64,000 bases of DNA from Flammeovirgaceae bacterium (lineage in GTDB: Bacteria > Bacteroidota > Bacteroidia > Cytophagales > Cyclobacteriaceae), in assembly GCA_016709845.1 (NCBI GenBank), contig JADJMA010000025.1, positions 23,218 through 87,217 on the forward strand, written 5' to 3'. How positions within the stretch are numbered: position 1 is the first letter of the stretch; every line of letters starts with the position of its first letter. Position numbers and translations under genes: made by a program. The notes beneath the pieces were generated by a model that saw only the letters and a list, made by a program, of their open reading frames with translations, did not search any database and had not been told where the DNA came from. Shown in pieces: positions 30,762 through 40,279 of this stretch.

Positions 30762-31289
30762 TTAATAACCGGCAGCGGCTCGCTTCTGGAATAAGGGTCG
30801 TAAAACGGTGCGGTCCAACAAAATCAAAGCGAGACCAAGGTTTAAAAAGATAATGCTGTTAACCAAGATCTTTCCATTAAATGGAATGGAAAGAGAGGGA
30901 AGCGTCATCCATTTATTTTTGATAGGCGCTGCATCGACCAATAAGGTGGTTTGGGTTTGATCAAAGACACCGTTGGATAATAGAACCAGAGCCAGCCCGG
31001 ACGCGATGATAACGCCAATCAATAACAACAAGCCTTTACGTGGCGAGAACGTGGCCGCAGGGCGAACCGTTAACCCGGCCATTACTTTTTGAGTAAAGGT
31101 CTTGGAAGGAGTTTCCGTCACTGCCTTCCTTTTCAAAAAGCGTTGAATGGACTTTTGTACCTCCATTTCATTTTTTAAGAATTGGTTTTCCTGAAGTTCA
31201 ATCTCCAGCTTTTCCTTCTTAGAAAGCTCTAAGGTACCCTCCAGGTACTTGAGTATTTCTTCTCCTTTTTCAGGTGATAGCTTATTCAT
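30762..31289 (-). CDS. Putative anti-sigma factor, membrane protein
   Basis: 175 residues: a charged cytoplasmic N-terminal domain with EKGEEILKYLEGTLELSKKEKLEIE, as in anti-sigma domains of Bacteroidota, then two membrane segments (GLLLLIGVIIASGLALVLL and NSIIFLNLGLALILL). No zinc-binding HxxxCxxC motif is present. Located 3 bp after the ECF sigma gene on the same strand, which is the main reason for the call. Confidence 0.72.
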   Translation of the reverse strand: MNKLSPEKGEEILKYLEGTLELSKKEKLEIELQENQFLKNEMEVQKSIQRFLKRKAVTETPSKTFTQKVMAGLTVRPAATFSPRKGLLLLIGVIIASGLALVLLSNGVFDQTQTTLLVDAAPIKNKWMTLPSLSIPFNGKILVNSIIFLNLGLALILLDRTVLRPLFQKRAAAGY

Positions 31290-31292
31290 ACC

Positions 31293-31853
31293 CTATAAAG
31301 TTAATGCTTCTTTTTTTAAAATACTTTTCAATTCATCAGCCAAACGCAAACGCGCCCGGTGGATTCTAACCTTAATGGTGTTTACATTTTGATCCATCAT
31401 GGTGGCTACTTCTTCCATACTAAACTCTTTAATATAATAAAGCTGTATAGCCAACCGGTCGGCTTCATTTAATTTAGCCATCGCCTGTGAAATGAAAACC
31501 TCCTTATCTTCTTGCTCTGTTTGATAATCGGCTTGTTCAGAATATTCGATAATGGTGTTTTCTATGCTCTGAAAAGCAACTTTGGTCTTTCGTTTATAGC
31601 TTATGGCTGTGTTAAATACAATGCGGTAGAGCCAGGTACTAAACTTGGCCTGTCGGTTAAATGATTTCAGGTAATGATACGCTTTTATGAAACCATCTTG
31701 TGCTGCTTCTTCCGCCTCAGGTCGATTCTCCAATATTTTCATAGCAAGAGTAAATGCGTAGCTCTTATACTTGTCTACCAGGGAGGCGTACAAGGATGTT
31801 TCACCCGCCAGTATTTTATCGATAAGTGCGTTTTCTTCCTCTAATGTGATCAC
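31293..31853 (-). CDS. ECF-type RNA polymerase sigma factor
   Basis: 186 residues with region 2 (YAFTLAMKILENRPEAEEAAQDGFIKAY, FSTWLYRIVFNTAISYKRK) and region 4 (LNEADRLAIQLYYIKEFSMEEVATMM, NTIKVRIHRARLRL). SigW/SigP-like group common in Bacteroidota. It is co-transcribed with the anti-sigma gene. P. gingivalis SigP pairs with PorX, and porX is in this window, but a link here is only speculation. Confidence 0.92.
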   Translation of the reverse strand: MITLEEENALIDKILAGETSLYASLVDKYKSYAFTLAMKILENRPEAEEAAQDGFIKAYHYLKSFNRQAKFSTWLYRIVFNTAISYKRKTKVAFQSIENTIIEYSEQADYQTEQEDKEVFISQAMAKLNEADRLAIQLYYIKEFSMEEVATMMDQNVNTIKVRIHRARLRLADELKSILKKEALTL

Positions 31854-32002
31854 GGCCCTTGGACGCTGATTTATTAGAGGAAGTTACACATTATCAGAAG
31901 ACGAGTATAAACTTGTAGAACTCAGATGAACACTTTTTTCTGATTTTCCTGTAACCACCAGAAGTTGGTCTGCGTCATAGAGACAAATTAACACTAAAAA
32001 TT

Positions 32003-32347
32003 ATGGACGGAAATCAGATTATAATTCCTGCGCTTGGCATCATGCTGCCAATAGTCATATCATTGGGAGCCTTTGTTATGGTTGTTTACATCCGTAAATA
32101 CGATAGTATTGAACGGATGGCTATAATAGAAAGAGGATTGAGCCCCGATCTTTTTAAAAAGAACCGATCCACTTCTGGCATTTTAAGCACCGCACTGCTG
32201 TTGATAGGTGGTGGATTGGGTTTGCTTATGGGCTTTGGGCTGGACAGCCTCTTTGGCATGGAAGATGTTGCCTACTTTTCTATGATTTTCATTTTTGGCG
32301 GTTTAGGGGTTGGGTTTGTCTTATCTTATAGAGGAAAAAAAATCTAA
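32003..32347 (+). CDS. Small membrane protein, DUF6249-like
   Basis: 114 residues with three membrane segments (IPALGIMLPIVISLGAFVMVVYI, LSTALLLIGGGLGLLMGFGL, FSMIFIFGGLGVGFVLSY) and a conserved-looking cytoplasmic loop RKYDSIERMAIIERGLSP. It is divergent from the ECF sigma operon, so the two may share regulation. Function unknown; DUF6249 is my best recollection of the family. Ends before a strong terminator. Confidence 0.65.
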   Translation: MDGNQIIIPALGIMLPIVISLGAFVMVVYIRKYDSIERMAIIERGLSPDLFKKNRSTSGILSTALLLIGGGLGLLMGFGLDSLFGMEDVAYFSMIFIFGGLGVGFVLSYRGKKI

Positions 32348-32384
32348 AGGGACAGGGAATTAACCTATCCATTTACTAGGATAG

Positions 32385-32420
32385 AAGTTGTTTTAAGGGA
32401 ACTTGAAACAACTTTTTTTT
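32385..32420 (+). terminator. Rho-independent terminator
   Basis: Perfect 9-bp stem AAGTTGTTT / AAACAACTT around a 12-base loop, ending in a T8 run. It terminates the DUF6249-like gene and lies beyond the convergent carrier gene's stop (32453). Confidence 0.85.
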
Positions 32421-32452
32421 AATCCCCCAAAAGTCAAATGACAATTTTGGGA

Positions 32453-33920
32453 TTAATAGAGCCAGCTAATGAAAGTTTTAGCAAACCAGTAGATAACGGC
32501 TACAGAAAGCAAGTTCATGACAATACCGGCACGCATCATGTCTTTCACCTTCATGTGACCGCTGGAGAATACAATGGCATTGGGTGGTGTGGCCACGGAA
32601 ACATAAAAGCCATGCTGGCTGCAAAGGTAATAGGCATCCCAAATAATATCGGATTCAACCCTAGATTAGCGGTAATCCCAAAAACAACCGGAATAAAAAT
32701 TTGGATAAGCGCCACATTACTCATCAACTCGGTAAGGAATATGGATGTCGTAATCAATCCTAATAAAAGCCAGTTTACGGACGGGCTTTGTTGGGCAATG
32801 GCCGCCCCCGCGGCTTGAATAATTCCTGCACTCGATAAGCCTTGCGCGAGACAGAGACCTCCTCCAAACAGAATTAAAATTCCCACGCAAGTTTTTCAGT
32901 ATCTCGCCAATGAAGCAGAAACTTAAATTCTTTCAGGCTGCTGGGAACAATGAACATGAGAGAGCCACCCGCCATGGCAATGTTAGTATCATTGAAAATA
33001 TCTTTACCTATGAGGAGATTGAGGGCTTGCTGAAAGATCCACAAGGAAGAGGTGAGACCAAAAATCATGAGTACTAACTTTTCTTCTTTGCGCATTATAC
33101 CTAATTCGTCTAGCTTCTTTTTTATAAGTGTATCGGCTCCATGAATCTTTTTAAGATGATTTGGAAAAATAATTCGGGTAATAACAAAGTAACATAAGGT
33201 AAGTAGCAGCATGCTAAGCGGTACGCCAATCAGCATCCATTTACCAAAATGTATTTTTTGGTGATAGAATTGATCTAATAGTCCAACAAAAACAACATTA
33301 GGCGGAGTACCAATAATTGTTGCAACCCCGCCTATATTGGCGGCATAGGCAATTACCAGCATCACGCCAATGCCAAAATTCCTTTCGCCAATAGATGTGG
33401 TTTCGGGTGTATTACCTTTTTCTGTACTAAGAAGTTTAATCACCGATACGGCTATCGGTAGCATCATCATAGCTGTGGCGGTATTGCTTATCCACATACT
33501 AATAAACCCGGTAGCAATTAAGAAGCCCAGAATAATTCCGTTTCCGGATGTTCCGGTTATCTTAATCAAGTTAAGTGCTATGCGTTCGTGCAACCGGTGT
33601 TTTTCAAGTCCTAAGGCGAGCATAAATCCACCCATAAAAAGAAATATGATGGGGTTCGCATACGGAGCGGCTGCTTCACTCATTTTCATTACCCCAAGAA
33701 AAGGGAAGAGAATTAGAGGAAGCAAAGCTGCGATAGGTACGGGGGCAGCTTCACTAATCCACCATACAATCATCCATGCAGCCACGGCTAGAACTTTATT
33801 GGCTCCAGGAGAAATTAAATTGGGGCTAACCAAAAACAGGATACTCAGGAATACTACAGGGCCTGCTATAAAACCAAATTGTTTAACGGTATTCGAACCC
33901 GACTTATTACCTTCTTCCAT
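32453..33920 (-). CDS. DASS-family sodium-coupled dicarboxylate/sulfate symporter (frameshifted)
   Basis: SLC13-type carrier of about 490 residues. Signature motifs: ISNTATAMMMLPIA (SNT motif 1), YAANIGGVATIIGTPPNVVF, MSNVALIQIFIPVVFG (SNT motif 2 region), and VATPPNAIVFSSGHMKV near the end. Two indels, near 32,880 and near 32,575, break the chain; the true stop is the TAA at 32,453-32,455 after FISWLY. Dicarboxylate versus sulfate preference cannot be told. Runs toward the terminator at 32385. Confidence 0.9.
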
Positions 33921-33996
33921 TTAGTGTTAAGATCAATACTTTATCAAAGTAGAAATTCAAATAAGGTATTGCAAATAAAATTTTACGGATTATAAA

Positions 33997-34023
33997 AATA
34001 GCGAGATGGCTGGTCTCGCTATT
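33997..34023 (-). terminator. Rho-independent terminator of the RRM gene
   Basis: Perfect 10-bp inverted repeat AATAGCGAGA / TCTCGCTATT with a 7-base loop, followed on the minus strand by TTTTTAT, 21 bases after the RRM stop. Confidence 0.85.
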
Positions 34024-34044
34024 GAATATGCATTAGACATGATA

Positions 34045-34308
34045 CTATTGGCCGCCATCGGCTGGCGCCTTTGGGTTGGCAGGTTTCACCACAATGGTGC
34101 GACCATCCAGTTCAGTTTCATTCAATCCGGCAATGGCTTGTTTCCCCTCTTCTTCGTTGGGCATTTCCACAAAGCCAAATCCTTTTGAGCGGCCACTGTC
34201 ACGCTCCTTTACAATTTTTGCGGATGAAACTTGACCAAATTTGGCAAACGCAGCTTCCAGTTCTTCAGAGCTGGTTTTAAAGTTCAATCGGGCTACAAAA
34301 ATGTTCAT
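34045..34308 (-). CDS. RRM-type RNA-binding protein
   Basis: 87 residues forming a single RNA-recognition motif: RNP2 as NIFVARLNF at the N-terminus and RNP1 as KGFGFVEM near residue 43, with a short Gly/Pro-ending tail. These short RRM proteins are common in Bacteroidota, which lack Hfq in many lineages, and may act as RNA chaperones; the role here is not known. Monocistronic, with its own terminator. Confidence 0.93.
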   Translation of the reverse strand: MNIFVARLNFKTSSEELEAAFAKFGQVSSAKIVKERDSGRSKGFGFVEMPNEEEGKQAIAGLNETELDGRTIVVKPANPKAPADGGQ

Positions 34309-34432
34309 AATAGAAGAAAAATTTAATGTGATTTTTGATTTCTAGTGACTTAAAAACATAGGGTTCTAATCCATTCACTTACAAAATAGAAATTTATCTC
34401 AATATTTTCAAGGGTAATAAGTTGAGTCAGGC

Positions 34433-36080
34433 CTATCCGATCATTTCTCGGGCATTTTCGAGCACTAAAGGGACGGATTTGCGCCTCCAATCATTTGAGC
34501 AATTTCCGTAATACGTTCATTTTCGGTAAGTCTTTTCATGGCCGTCATGGATCGGGCTTCCCGGTTATCCTTGTAGACAAAAAGTGAGCATCTGCTTTGG
34601 CAGCAATTTGCGGAAGGTGACTGATGGAAATAATCTGATGCCGTTTGGCAATTTCTTTCATACGATTCCCTAATTGAATGGCTATTTCACCAGATACCCC
34701 ACTGTCAATTTCATCAAGTATGAGTGTAGGCAAATTGGCTTTCTCGGCCATTACATATTTTATGCTAAACATCACCCGCGAGAACTCACCACCCGAAGCA
34801 ACCTGCGCGAGAGGTTGTGGGGATACGCCTTTATTAGCACTAAAAAGTAGTTCAATCGTATCAATTCCCCGAACTCCTGGTGTTATTATACTATGATCAA
34901 CAGACAGTACAGCATTGGGGATACCAAGCTCTTTCAATAAAAGTGTAATTTGTTTAGTAAGTGGAGTAAATATTTTTTGTCGGGATTGACTTAGATTTTT
35001 AGCGGCCTTGCTAAGTGCTTTTTCTGTTTGAATGACTTCTTGTTTGGCTTGCTTCAGCAGCTCGTCCAGATTGATCGTCTTATCTGCTTTAAGCTGCAGC
35101 GCATCACGCAAAGAAATTAATTGCGAAACATCCTGAAGCCGGTGTTTATGTTGCAACTGATAAAGCAAACTTACCCGCTCTCTGACTTGCTCAGCCTTCA
35201 AAGGCTCGAATTCTATATTTTCTTCCGCTTGTTCAATTTCTTGCAGAATATCCGTCAGTTCCAAACGTGCACTCTCAATTCGTTGATATAGATTTTGATA
35301 ATCATTGGAGTATATAGCGATAGTCTGCAACTGAGTACGAATGGCCGATAGCGCTGAAGCGACCGAATAGTCTGATCTCCCTAATTGCTCGATGATTGAG
35401 TTAAACTGCGTTTTAATCTCTTCGGCATGTTCCTGAATTTTTAATTCTGATTCGAGCTTTTCAAGTTCGCCTTCTTTTAAATCGGCTTTAACAAGTTCTT
35501 CAAGCTGAAATGAAACAAAGTCAGCTTCATTCTTCAAGGCAATAGATTCAGTATTTAATCGATCAAAAGCCTGTTGTGCATCGCAATACTTTTTCCAACA
35601 ATCGGCATAAGTTTTCTTCAGTTCTTTGTTCCCAGCAAACGAGTCGACCAAGTTAAGTTGAAAAAGTTTATTGCCTAGTTCAAGTGTTTCGTGTTGCGAA
35701 TGAATATCCATTAATCTTGATCCGAGCTTTCGCATCACGTCCAATGTAACAGGTGTATCATTAATGAATGCCCGGCTTTTCCCTGATGGGCTTACTTCTC
35801 TACGGATAATGGTTTGATTCTGGAAGTCGAGATTTTCTGATTCAAAGAGATCGTTAAGTCCGTATTGCGAAATCTCAAAAATACCTTCGGTAACACACTT
35901 CTCATTCTCATCCCATAAGGTTTTACTATCGGCCCTATTACCCAATAATAATCCAATAGCACCCAACAGTATAGATTTTCCCGCACCTGTTTCTCCAGTA
36001 ACCACGTTTAAATTAGCGGAGGGAGCAAACTCAAGGTGTTTTATAAGTGCGTAATTCTTTATAGTAAGATGAGTGAGCAT
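34433..36080 (-). CDS. recN: DNA repair protein RecN (frameshifted near the end)
   Basis: SMC-like ATPase for double-strand-break repair. Walker A VVTGETGAGKSILLGAIGLLLG near residue 25; long coiled-coil arms (about 160-350); signature ASGGEFSRVMFSIKYVMAEK; Walker B PTLILDEIDSGVSGEIA; then ISHLPQIAAKADAHF. Two indels near 34,565 and 34,473 scramble the last 45 residues; the restored C-terminus ends at the TAG at 34,433-34,435. About 550 residues. It is the last gene in the bamD-rpoZ-coaBC-porD-recN block. Confidence 0.95.
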
Positions 36081-36132
36081 CCGATTCGGTGATATGAACT
36101 TGTAAATTAATTACTAGCCTCGTAGAAAGTAA

Positions 36133-37026
36133 CTAGTTAGAAATGATTTTTTGATAAATATTTCTCCGTGGGTCAATGGTAGAGAGAATATCATAGGCCT
36201 CTCTTCGGATCGTTAAACTTCCCGTAGAGAACATATTAACCAATTCGGTTGCTTTAGCATCCAAAAAGGTGATCACAAAAATGGAACTCGGATAAACCGT
36301 CCAGACTTTTTTTAAGTTCTTTAATACTTCAAGTAAAATTTCGCGACTCTGATCGGGCGTTTTTTCGAAGGTATCTAAAGCCAATCTGTGGTAGCGGTAA
36401 ATATTTTTTCTTAGTTCTACCATTTGTGGGTTGTTGAGATTTTCGAGAAGTGCGTACCTGTTTCGGTTATTACCTAAAGCGGCCCATCCGGCCCGGTTTG
36501 CAGGTTGCGCATTATTAACAACAACTAAAGCTTTTTGTACATAATTGTTGCCCCCCATTTCGCTAAACGAATCATAATCTAAGGCCAGTACTACATAGGC
36601 ATAAAAGGCAAGCATTGAAGTGAGGTTGCTGATGTACGTATTGTCATTATACTCGAGGGGTAAGGATTCGATATATTCAAAGCTCCATTCGCGATCGGCA
36701 AAATTAAAGAGCACGGTTTCGTAATTACTGCCATAGACAGGCCGTGCCGCAGTAATCTGAGCGCTGGCTTCAAAGTTGCCAATGGAGGGCATCTCGCTGA
36801 TATTGATGAAAAGGGTGCCGTTAATTTTTTCGTAATTTTTATACGAATCATTAGTCCATTTACGGGTATTCAAAAAATTGGCGAACGAGCGCTCCATGTC
36901 CTTAAATACAGTCTTATCGGTAGTCTGAATCTGATCGGAGTTAATTGTTACCTTAAAGTTTAACTCTTGAGAAAGGCTGGTGCCCACCACAAAAAAAAGC
37001 AAAGAAGCAAAACAGATTTTAACCAT
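36133..37026 (-). CDS. porD: PorD-like T9SS-associated protein (DUF4835)
   Basis: 297 residues with a signal peptide (MVKICFASLLFFVVGTSLSQ) and DUF4835 features: LNFKVTINSDQIQTTDKTVFK, WSFEYIESLPLEYNDNTYISNLTSMLAFYAYVVL, DSFSEMGGNNYVQKA, RNIYRYHRLALDTF. This family is annotated as PorD in Bacteroidota; its exact T9SS role is unsettled. Start overlaps the coaBC stop by 8 bp, so it is translationally coupled. Intact frame. Confidence 0.85.
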   Translation of the reverse strand: MVKICFASLLFFVVGTSLSQELNFKVTINSDQIQTTDKTVFKDMERSFANFLNTRKWTNDSYKNYEKINGTLFINISEMPSIGNFEASAQITAARPVYGSNYETVLFNFADREWSFEYIESLPLEYNDNTYISNLTSMLAFYAYVVLALDYDSFSEMGGNNYVQKALVVVNNAQPANRAGWAALGNNRNRYALLENLNNPQMVELRKNIYRYHRLALDTFEKTPDQSREILLEVLKNLKKVWTVYPSSIFVITFLDAKATELVNMFSTGSLTIRREAYDILSTIDPRRNIYQKIISN

Positions 37027-38218
37027 GGCCTAAGTCTATTATCGCTTTAACGATATCGCGGGCAACTTCTTTCTTAGATTTCAAATTAAATTCTGTTGCG
37101 TTGTTTTTAGCATCAATCAGCGTTATTTTGTTCGTATCGTGACCAAATCCGGCTCCCGCATCTTGTAAGGAATTAAGGACAATAAGATCGAAATTTTTGG
37201 ATTTGATTTTCTTTTCGGCATTGGCACGCTCGTTTTCAGTTTCCAGGGCAAAGCCTACAACAAGCTGCCCATTCTTTTTTAGCTTACCTAACTCCGCTGC
37301 AATGTCGCGGGTGCTGACCAATTCTATTGTTAATGCCTGTGAGGTCTTTTTAATTTTTTGATCAGCCAGCGTTGCGGGTTTATAATCCGCGACAGCGGCT
37401 GATAAGACAGTAACGTCAGTATTTTCAAAATGAGCAACACAAGCCTGATACATTTCTTCGGCCGAGGTTACAGAGACTATTTCAATCCCGCTTATTGATG
37501 TATTTAAATTAGTCGGGCCTGTTACCAGTGTAACCTGGGCGCCTTGGCGGGATAATTCTTCAGCAATGGCAAATCCCATTTTGCCGGTTGAGTGGTTTCC
37601 AATAAAGCGAACCGGGTCAAGAGCCTCGTACGTTGGGCCGGCAGTAACCAAAGCCTTTTTTCCCTTTAAGGGTGAATTGGAAAAAAAGTTTTCTAAGTAG
37701 GTGACAATCTCCTGAGGCTCGGCCATGCGACCGGTACCGATGAGTCCGCTGGCTAACTCGCCAAAAGTGGGATTGAGTTGATGATGCCCCCAACGTTCAA
37801 GGGTTTCAATATTTCTGCGGGTTGAGGGATGTTGGAGCATATCCAAATCCATAGCGGGGCCCAAAAAAACCGGACATCGGGCTGAAAGATATACCGCTGT
37901 TAATAGATTATCACAGGTACCTGCCACCATCTTCGCTAAGGTATTGGCTGTAGCGGGGGCTACCACCAGGGCATCGGCCCACAAGCCTAATTCAACATGA
38001 TTATTCCATTCACCCGTATCACTTTTGGTGAAGTGGGTGAGTACCGGATTTTTAGATAGCGTTGCAAGCGTAAGGGGTGTTATAAAATCATGAGCCGAAG
38101 GGGTCATAATAACCTTCACCTCGGCTCCGCTCTTTACTAAGAGACGGGTTAGAAAAGCTGCTTTGTACGCAGCAATACTGCCGCTTACGCCCAGCAGAAT
38201 TTTCTTTCCCGCAAGCAT
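37019..38218 (-). CDS. coaBC: Bifunctional phosphopantothenoylcysteine decarboxylase/phosphopantothenate-cysteine ligase
   Basis: Two consecutive steps of coenzyme A synthesis. N-terminal flavin decarboxylase (GVSGSIAAYKAAFLTRLLVKSG, with the active-site His in WNNHVELGLWADALVVAPATANTL) and C-terminal ligase from about residue 190 (ALVTAGPTYEALDPVRFIGNHSTGKMGFAIAE, VLSAAVADYKP, VGFALETEN). 399 residues, full length and intact. Sits 3 bp after rpoZ in the conserved block. Confidence 0.96.
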   Translation of the reverse strand: MLAGKKILLGVSGSIAAYKAAFLTRLLVKSGAEVKVIMTPSAHDFITPLTLATLSKNPVLTHFTKSDTGEWNNHVELGLWADALVVAPATANTLAKMVAGTCDNLLTAVYLSARCPVFLGPAMDLDMLQHPSTRRNIETLERWGHHQLNPTFGELASGLIGTGRMAEPQEIVTYLENFFSNSPLKGKKALVTAGPTYEALDPVRFIGNHSTGKMGFAIAEELSRQGAQVTLVTGPTNLNTSISGIEIVSVTSAEEMYQACVAHFENTDVTVLSAAVADYKPATLADQKIKKTSQALTIELVSTRDIAAELGKLKKNGQLVVGFALETENERANAEKKIKSKNFDLIVLNSLQDAGAGFGHDTNKITLIDAKNNATEFNLKSKKEVARDIVKAIIDLGHG

Positions 38219-38221
38219 GAC

Positions 38222-38548
38222 TTATTCGGCTTTTGCTTCAGGCTCAATTTCTGAGCGCAAGCGGTAATTAAGTTTGCCTTCCAAAAATTCTTCAATAGCT
38301 GTTGAAGTAGGTTTTGGCATGCGCTCATAATATCGGGAAATTTCAATTTGCTCACGGTTTTCAAAAACCTCTTCGAGGTTATCTACCGTAGTGGCAAATT
38401 CTGCCAACTTATTATTCAATTCTTCTTTCAGGTTGACAGCAATCTGACGCGCACGTTTTGAAATTACCACAACAGATTCGTAAAGATTTCCTGTTGGGGA
38501 TGCAATCTTGTCTACATCGCGGGTTATAATAGATGGTTGAATAGCCAT
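38222..38548 (-). CDS. rpoZ: RNA polymerase omega subunit (Bacteroidota type)
   Basis: 108 residues. The family-type helices ESVVVISKRARQIAVNLKEEL and EQIEISRYYERMPKPTSTAIEEFLEG are seen, as in Bacteroidota omega/Rpb6-like proteins. It lies between bamD and coaBC, with 3-4 bp gaps, which is the usual synteny. Intact. Confidence 0.9.
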   Translation of the reverse strand: MAIQPSIITRDVDKIASPTGNLYESVVVISKRARQIAVNLKEELNNKLAEFATTVDNLEEVFENREQIEISRYYERMPKPTSTAIEEFLEGKLNYRLRSEIEPEAKAE

Positions 38549-38552
38549 AATC

Positions 38553-39368
38553 TTAAACTTTATTGTTTTTAAATTTATTTACTTTAGAAAGACTCTCTGT
38601 ATAATAGCGCTCAGCTTGTTTTAGATAAATACTGTTCGGAAAATTATCTACCAACTCCTGATAATAAGTCAGGGCTGCCGTGTAACGCTCTAGCTGTTTG
38701 CTGGGAATGCTAATGTTTGCCAATTCAAACTCGGCCTCTACTTTCAGATACGCGGCTTCTTCCAGATATTTAGAATCCGGATAGTTTTGTTTGAAATTAT
38801 CGAAAGACACAACGGCTGCTTTATACATTCTTAGTTTTATATACTGACGGGCATTTTCAAACCCCTTTTTTTCAAGCTTCTCTTGACTTTCTGTTATAAC
38901 CTCAATGGCCTGGTTCATGAATTGACTCCCTGGATACCTATTTAAAAAAGTTTGCATCGCATTCATGGCTTCTATACTACTGCTTTGATCCTTTTTGTAA
39001 TCCGGAGATGAAGCATACAACGAATAGGCATACATAAAATAAGCCTCCTGCGCCATGGCACTTCTTCCATAGGTTTCAAAGAATGTCTTGAACTGATCGG
39101 AAGCAAGTAGATAAAGTTTTTCATTGTACTGACAATACGCCAGGTTAAACTCTACTTTCTCGCCTTCCGGCAATCCCCGAACAATCGGAAGAATCTGTTC
39201 GAACAGCACGGATGAGCGGTAATAATCCTTCTTTGCGTAATAGTTCAAACCAGCTTCATATTTCACGCGCCAGTCATCGCTTTTTTCAATTTTCCTGAAA
39301 TTACTACAAGAAATCGATATGCTTAGAATCAATATACTAGCCAGCCCCCGCCAAACATTACTCATCAT
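38553..39368 (-). CDS. bamD: Outer-membrane assembly lipoprotein BamD
   Basis: TPR-type lipoprotein of the beta-barrel assembly machine. Signal with lipobox ILILSISISCS, then TPR repeats (YYAKKDYYRSSVLFEQIL, SAMAQEAYFMYAYSLYA, FLNRYPGSQFMNQAIE, DNFPNSIYLKQAERY). I choose ATG at 39368 or 39365 (MSNVWRG); the longer upstream start adds 12 residues that do not fit a signal peptide. About 270 residues, family-typical. First gene of the block that ends with recN. Confidence 0.93.
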   Translation of the reverse strand: MMSNVWRGLASILILSISISCSNFRKIEKSDDWRVKYEAGLNYYAKKDYYRSSVLFEQILPIVRGLPEGEKVEFNLAYCQYNEKLYLLASDQFKTFFETYGRSAMAQEAYFMYAYSLYASSPDYKKDQSSSIEAMNAMQTFLNRYPGSQFMNQAIEVITESQEKLEKKGFENARQYIKLRMYKAAVVSFDNFKQNYPDSKYLEEAAYLKVEAEFELANISIPSKQLERYTAALTYYQELVDNFPNSIYLKQAERYYTESLSKVNKFKNNKV

Positions 39369-39492
39369 CCACTTATCTAAGTACTCGAAATGTCCTAAAA
39401 TCAAAGGTTCTGTGTTTCTTTAAGCCTGCAAATATACGATACAGGGTTAAATTAACAATTTGACATTTTGGGTATAAGAGGCCCCATAAGAC

Positions 39493-40198
39493 CTATTTTC
39501 GGATGATTAGCTTGCGGGTTAGAATGCCGTTATTATCCACATATAGGGTATAAAAGTAAATACCCGAAGTATAGTCTTCAGTCTGAATCTTTATTAAGGT
39601 TTCTGAGCTGTATAATTCATATTCGTCAAGCGGCCGGCCCAGAATATTGTGGATTATCAATTTCGCGTTTACGTTTTCGTTATGAACTTGATAATCTATA
39701 AAGGCTTGATCCTGAACAGGATTGGGATAAACATCATAAATTGTGATATCCTTGGAGTGAAATAAGACTGGTTTACCAAGCTTTTCATTTATCGAAATGG
39801 CAACCGAATAATCTTGCACATCCTGAGGACTTGTGCGGGGGAAGACTTGAAACCTAACGGAACTTTGGCTGGTGAGCAAACTACCCTCAACTATATAAAC
39901 CAGTTTTTGAAGTGTTTCTCCAGGCTCAATGCGCTTTGAGAATTCGGTTATATCAGCTGGCAGACAGTTATTATCGAGGCAGAAATAACCCTTTTGGCTG
40001 GAATTGAGCCCACCTTGAATTTTTTCGAATAATGTAGAATTGTGCCTTTTCGCTATTATTTCTAATTTTTAAGGGAATACGCAAGGTTTCCCCAATGTCC
40101 GCCTGAATTGCGTCTTGCCTATCGAGTAGGTCAAAACTTTGTGTCAGTCCCGAAAGGCTGATTGTTAGCATACACATGGCAACAATCCAAGATTTCAT
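39493..40198 (-). CDS. T9SS type A cargo protein (frameshifted)
   Basis: Secreted protein: signal peptide MKSWIVAMCMLTISLSGLTQ, a small central domain with QKGYFCLDNNCLPADITEFS (two Cys), and a C-terminal T9SS sorting domain starting at VYPNPVQDQAFIDYQ and ending GIYFYTLYVDNNGILTRKLIIRK. That tail is what directs export through the type IX system to the cell surface or medium. One indel near 40,040 separates the two visible parts. About 235 residues. Function unknown. Confidence 0.85.
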
Positions 40199-40279
40199 AA
40201 CCAGACATACTTTTTCAAATGAAAAGATATTATAAAACGATGTTCTAACCTAATCAGAGCGGAAAAAAACAGTGAGGAT

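Noticed and set aside
31293..31853. Assigning the first ECF sigma factor as SigP, partner of PorX
   Set aside because: Only family-level resemblance; it is 27 kb from porX, and Bacteroidota carry many similar ECF factors.
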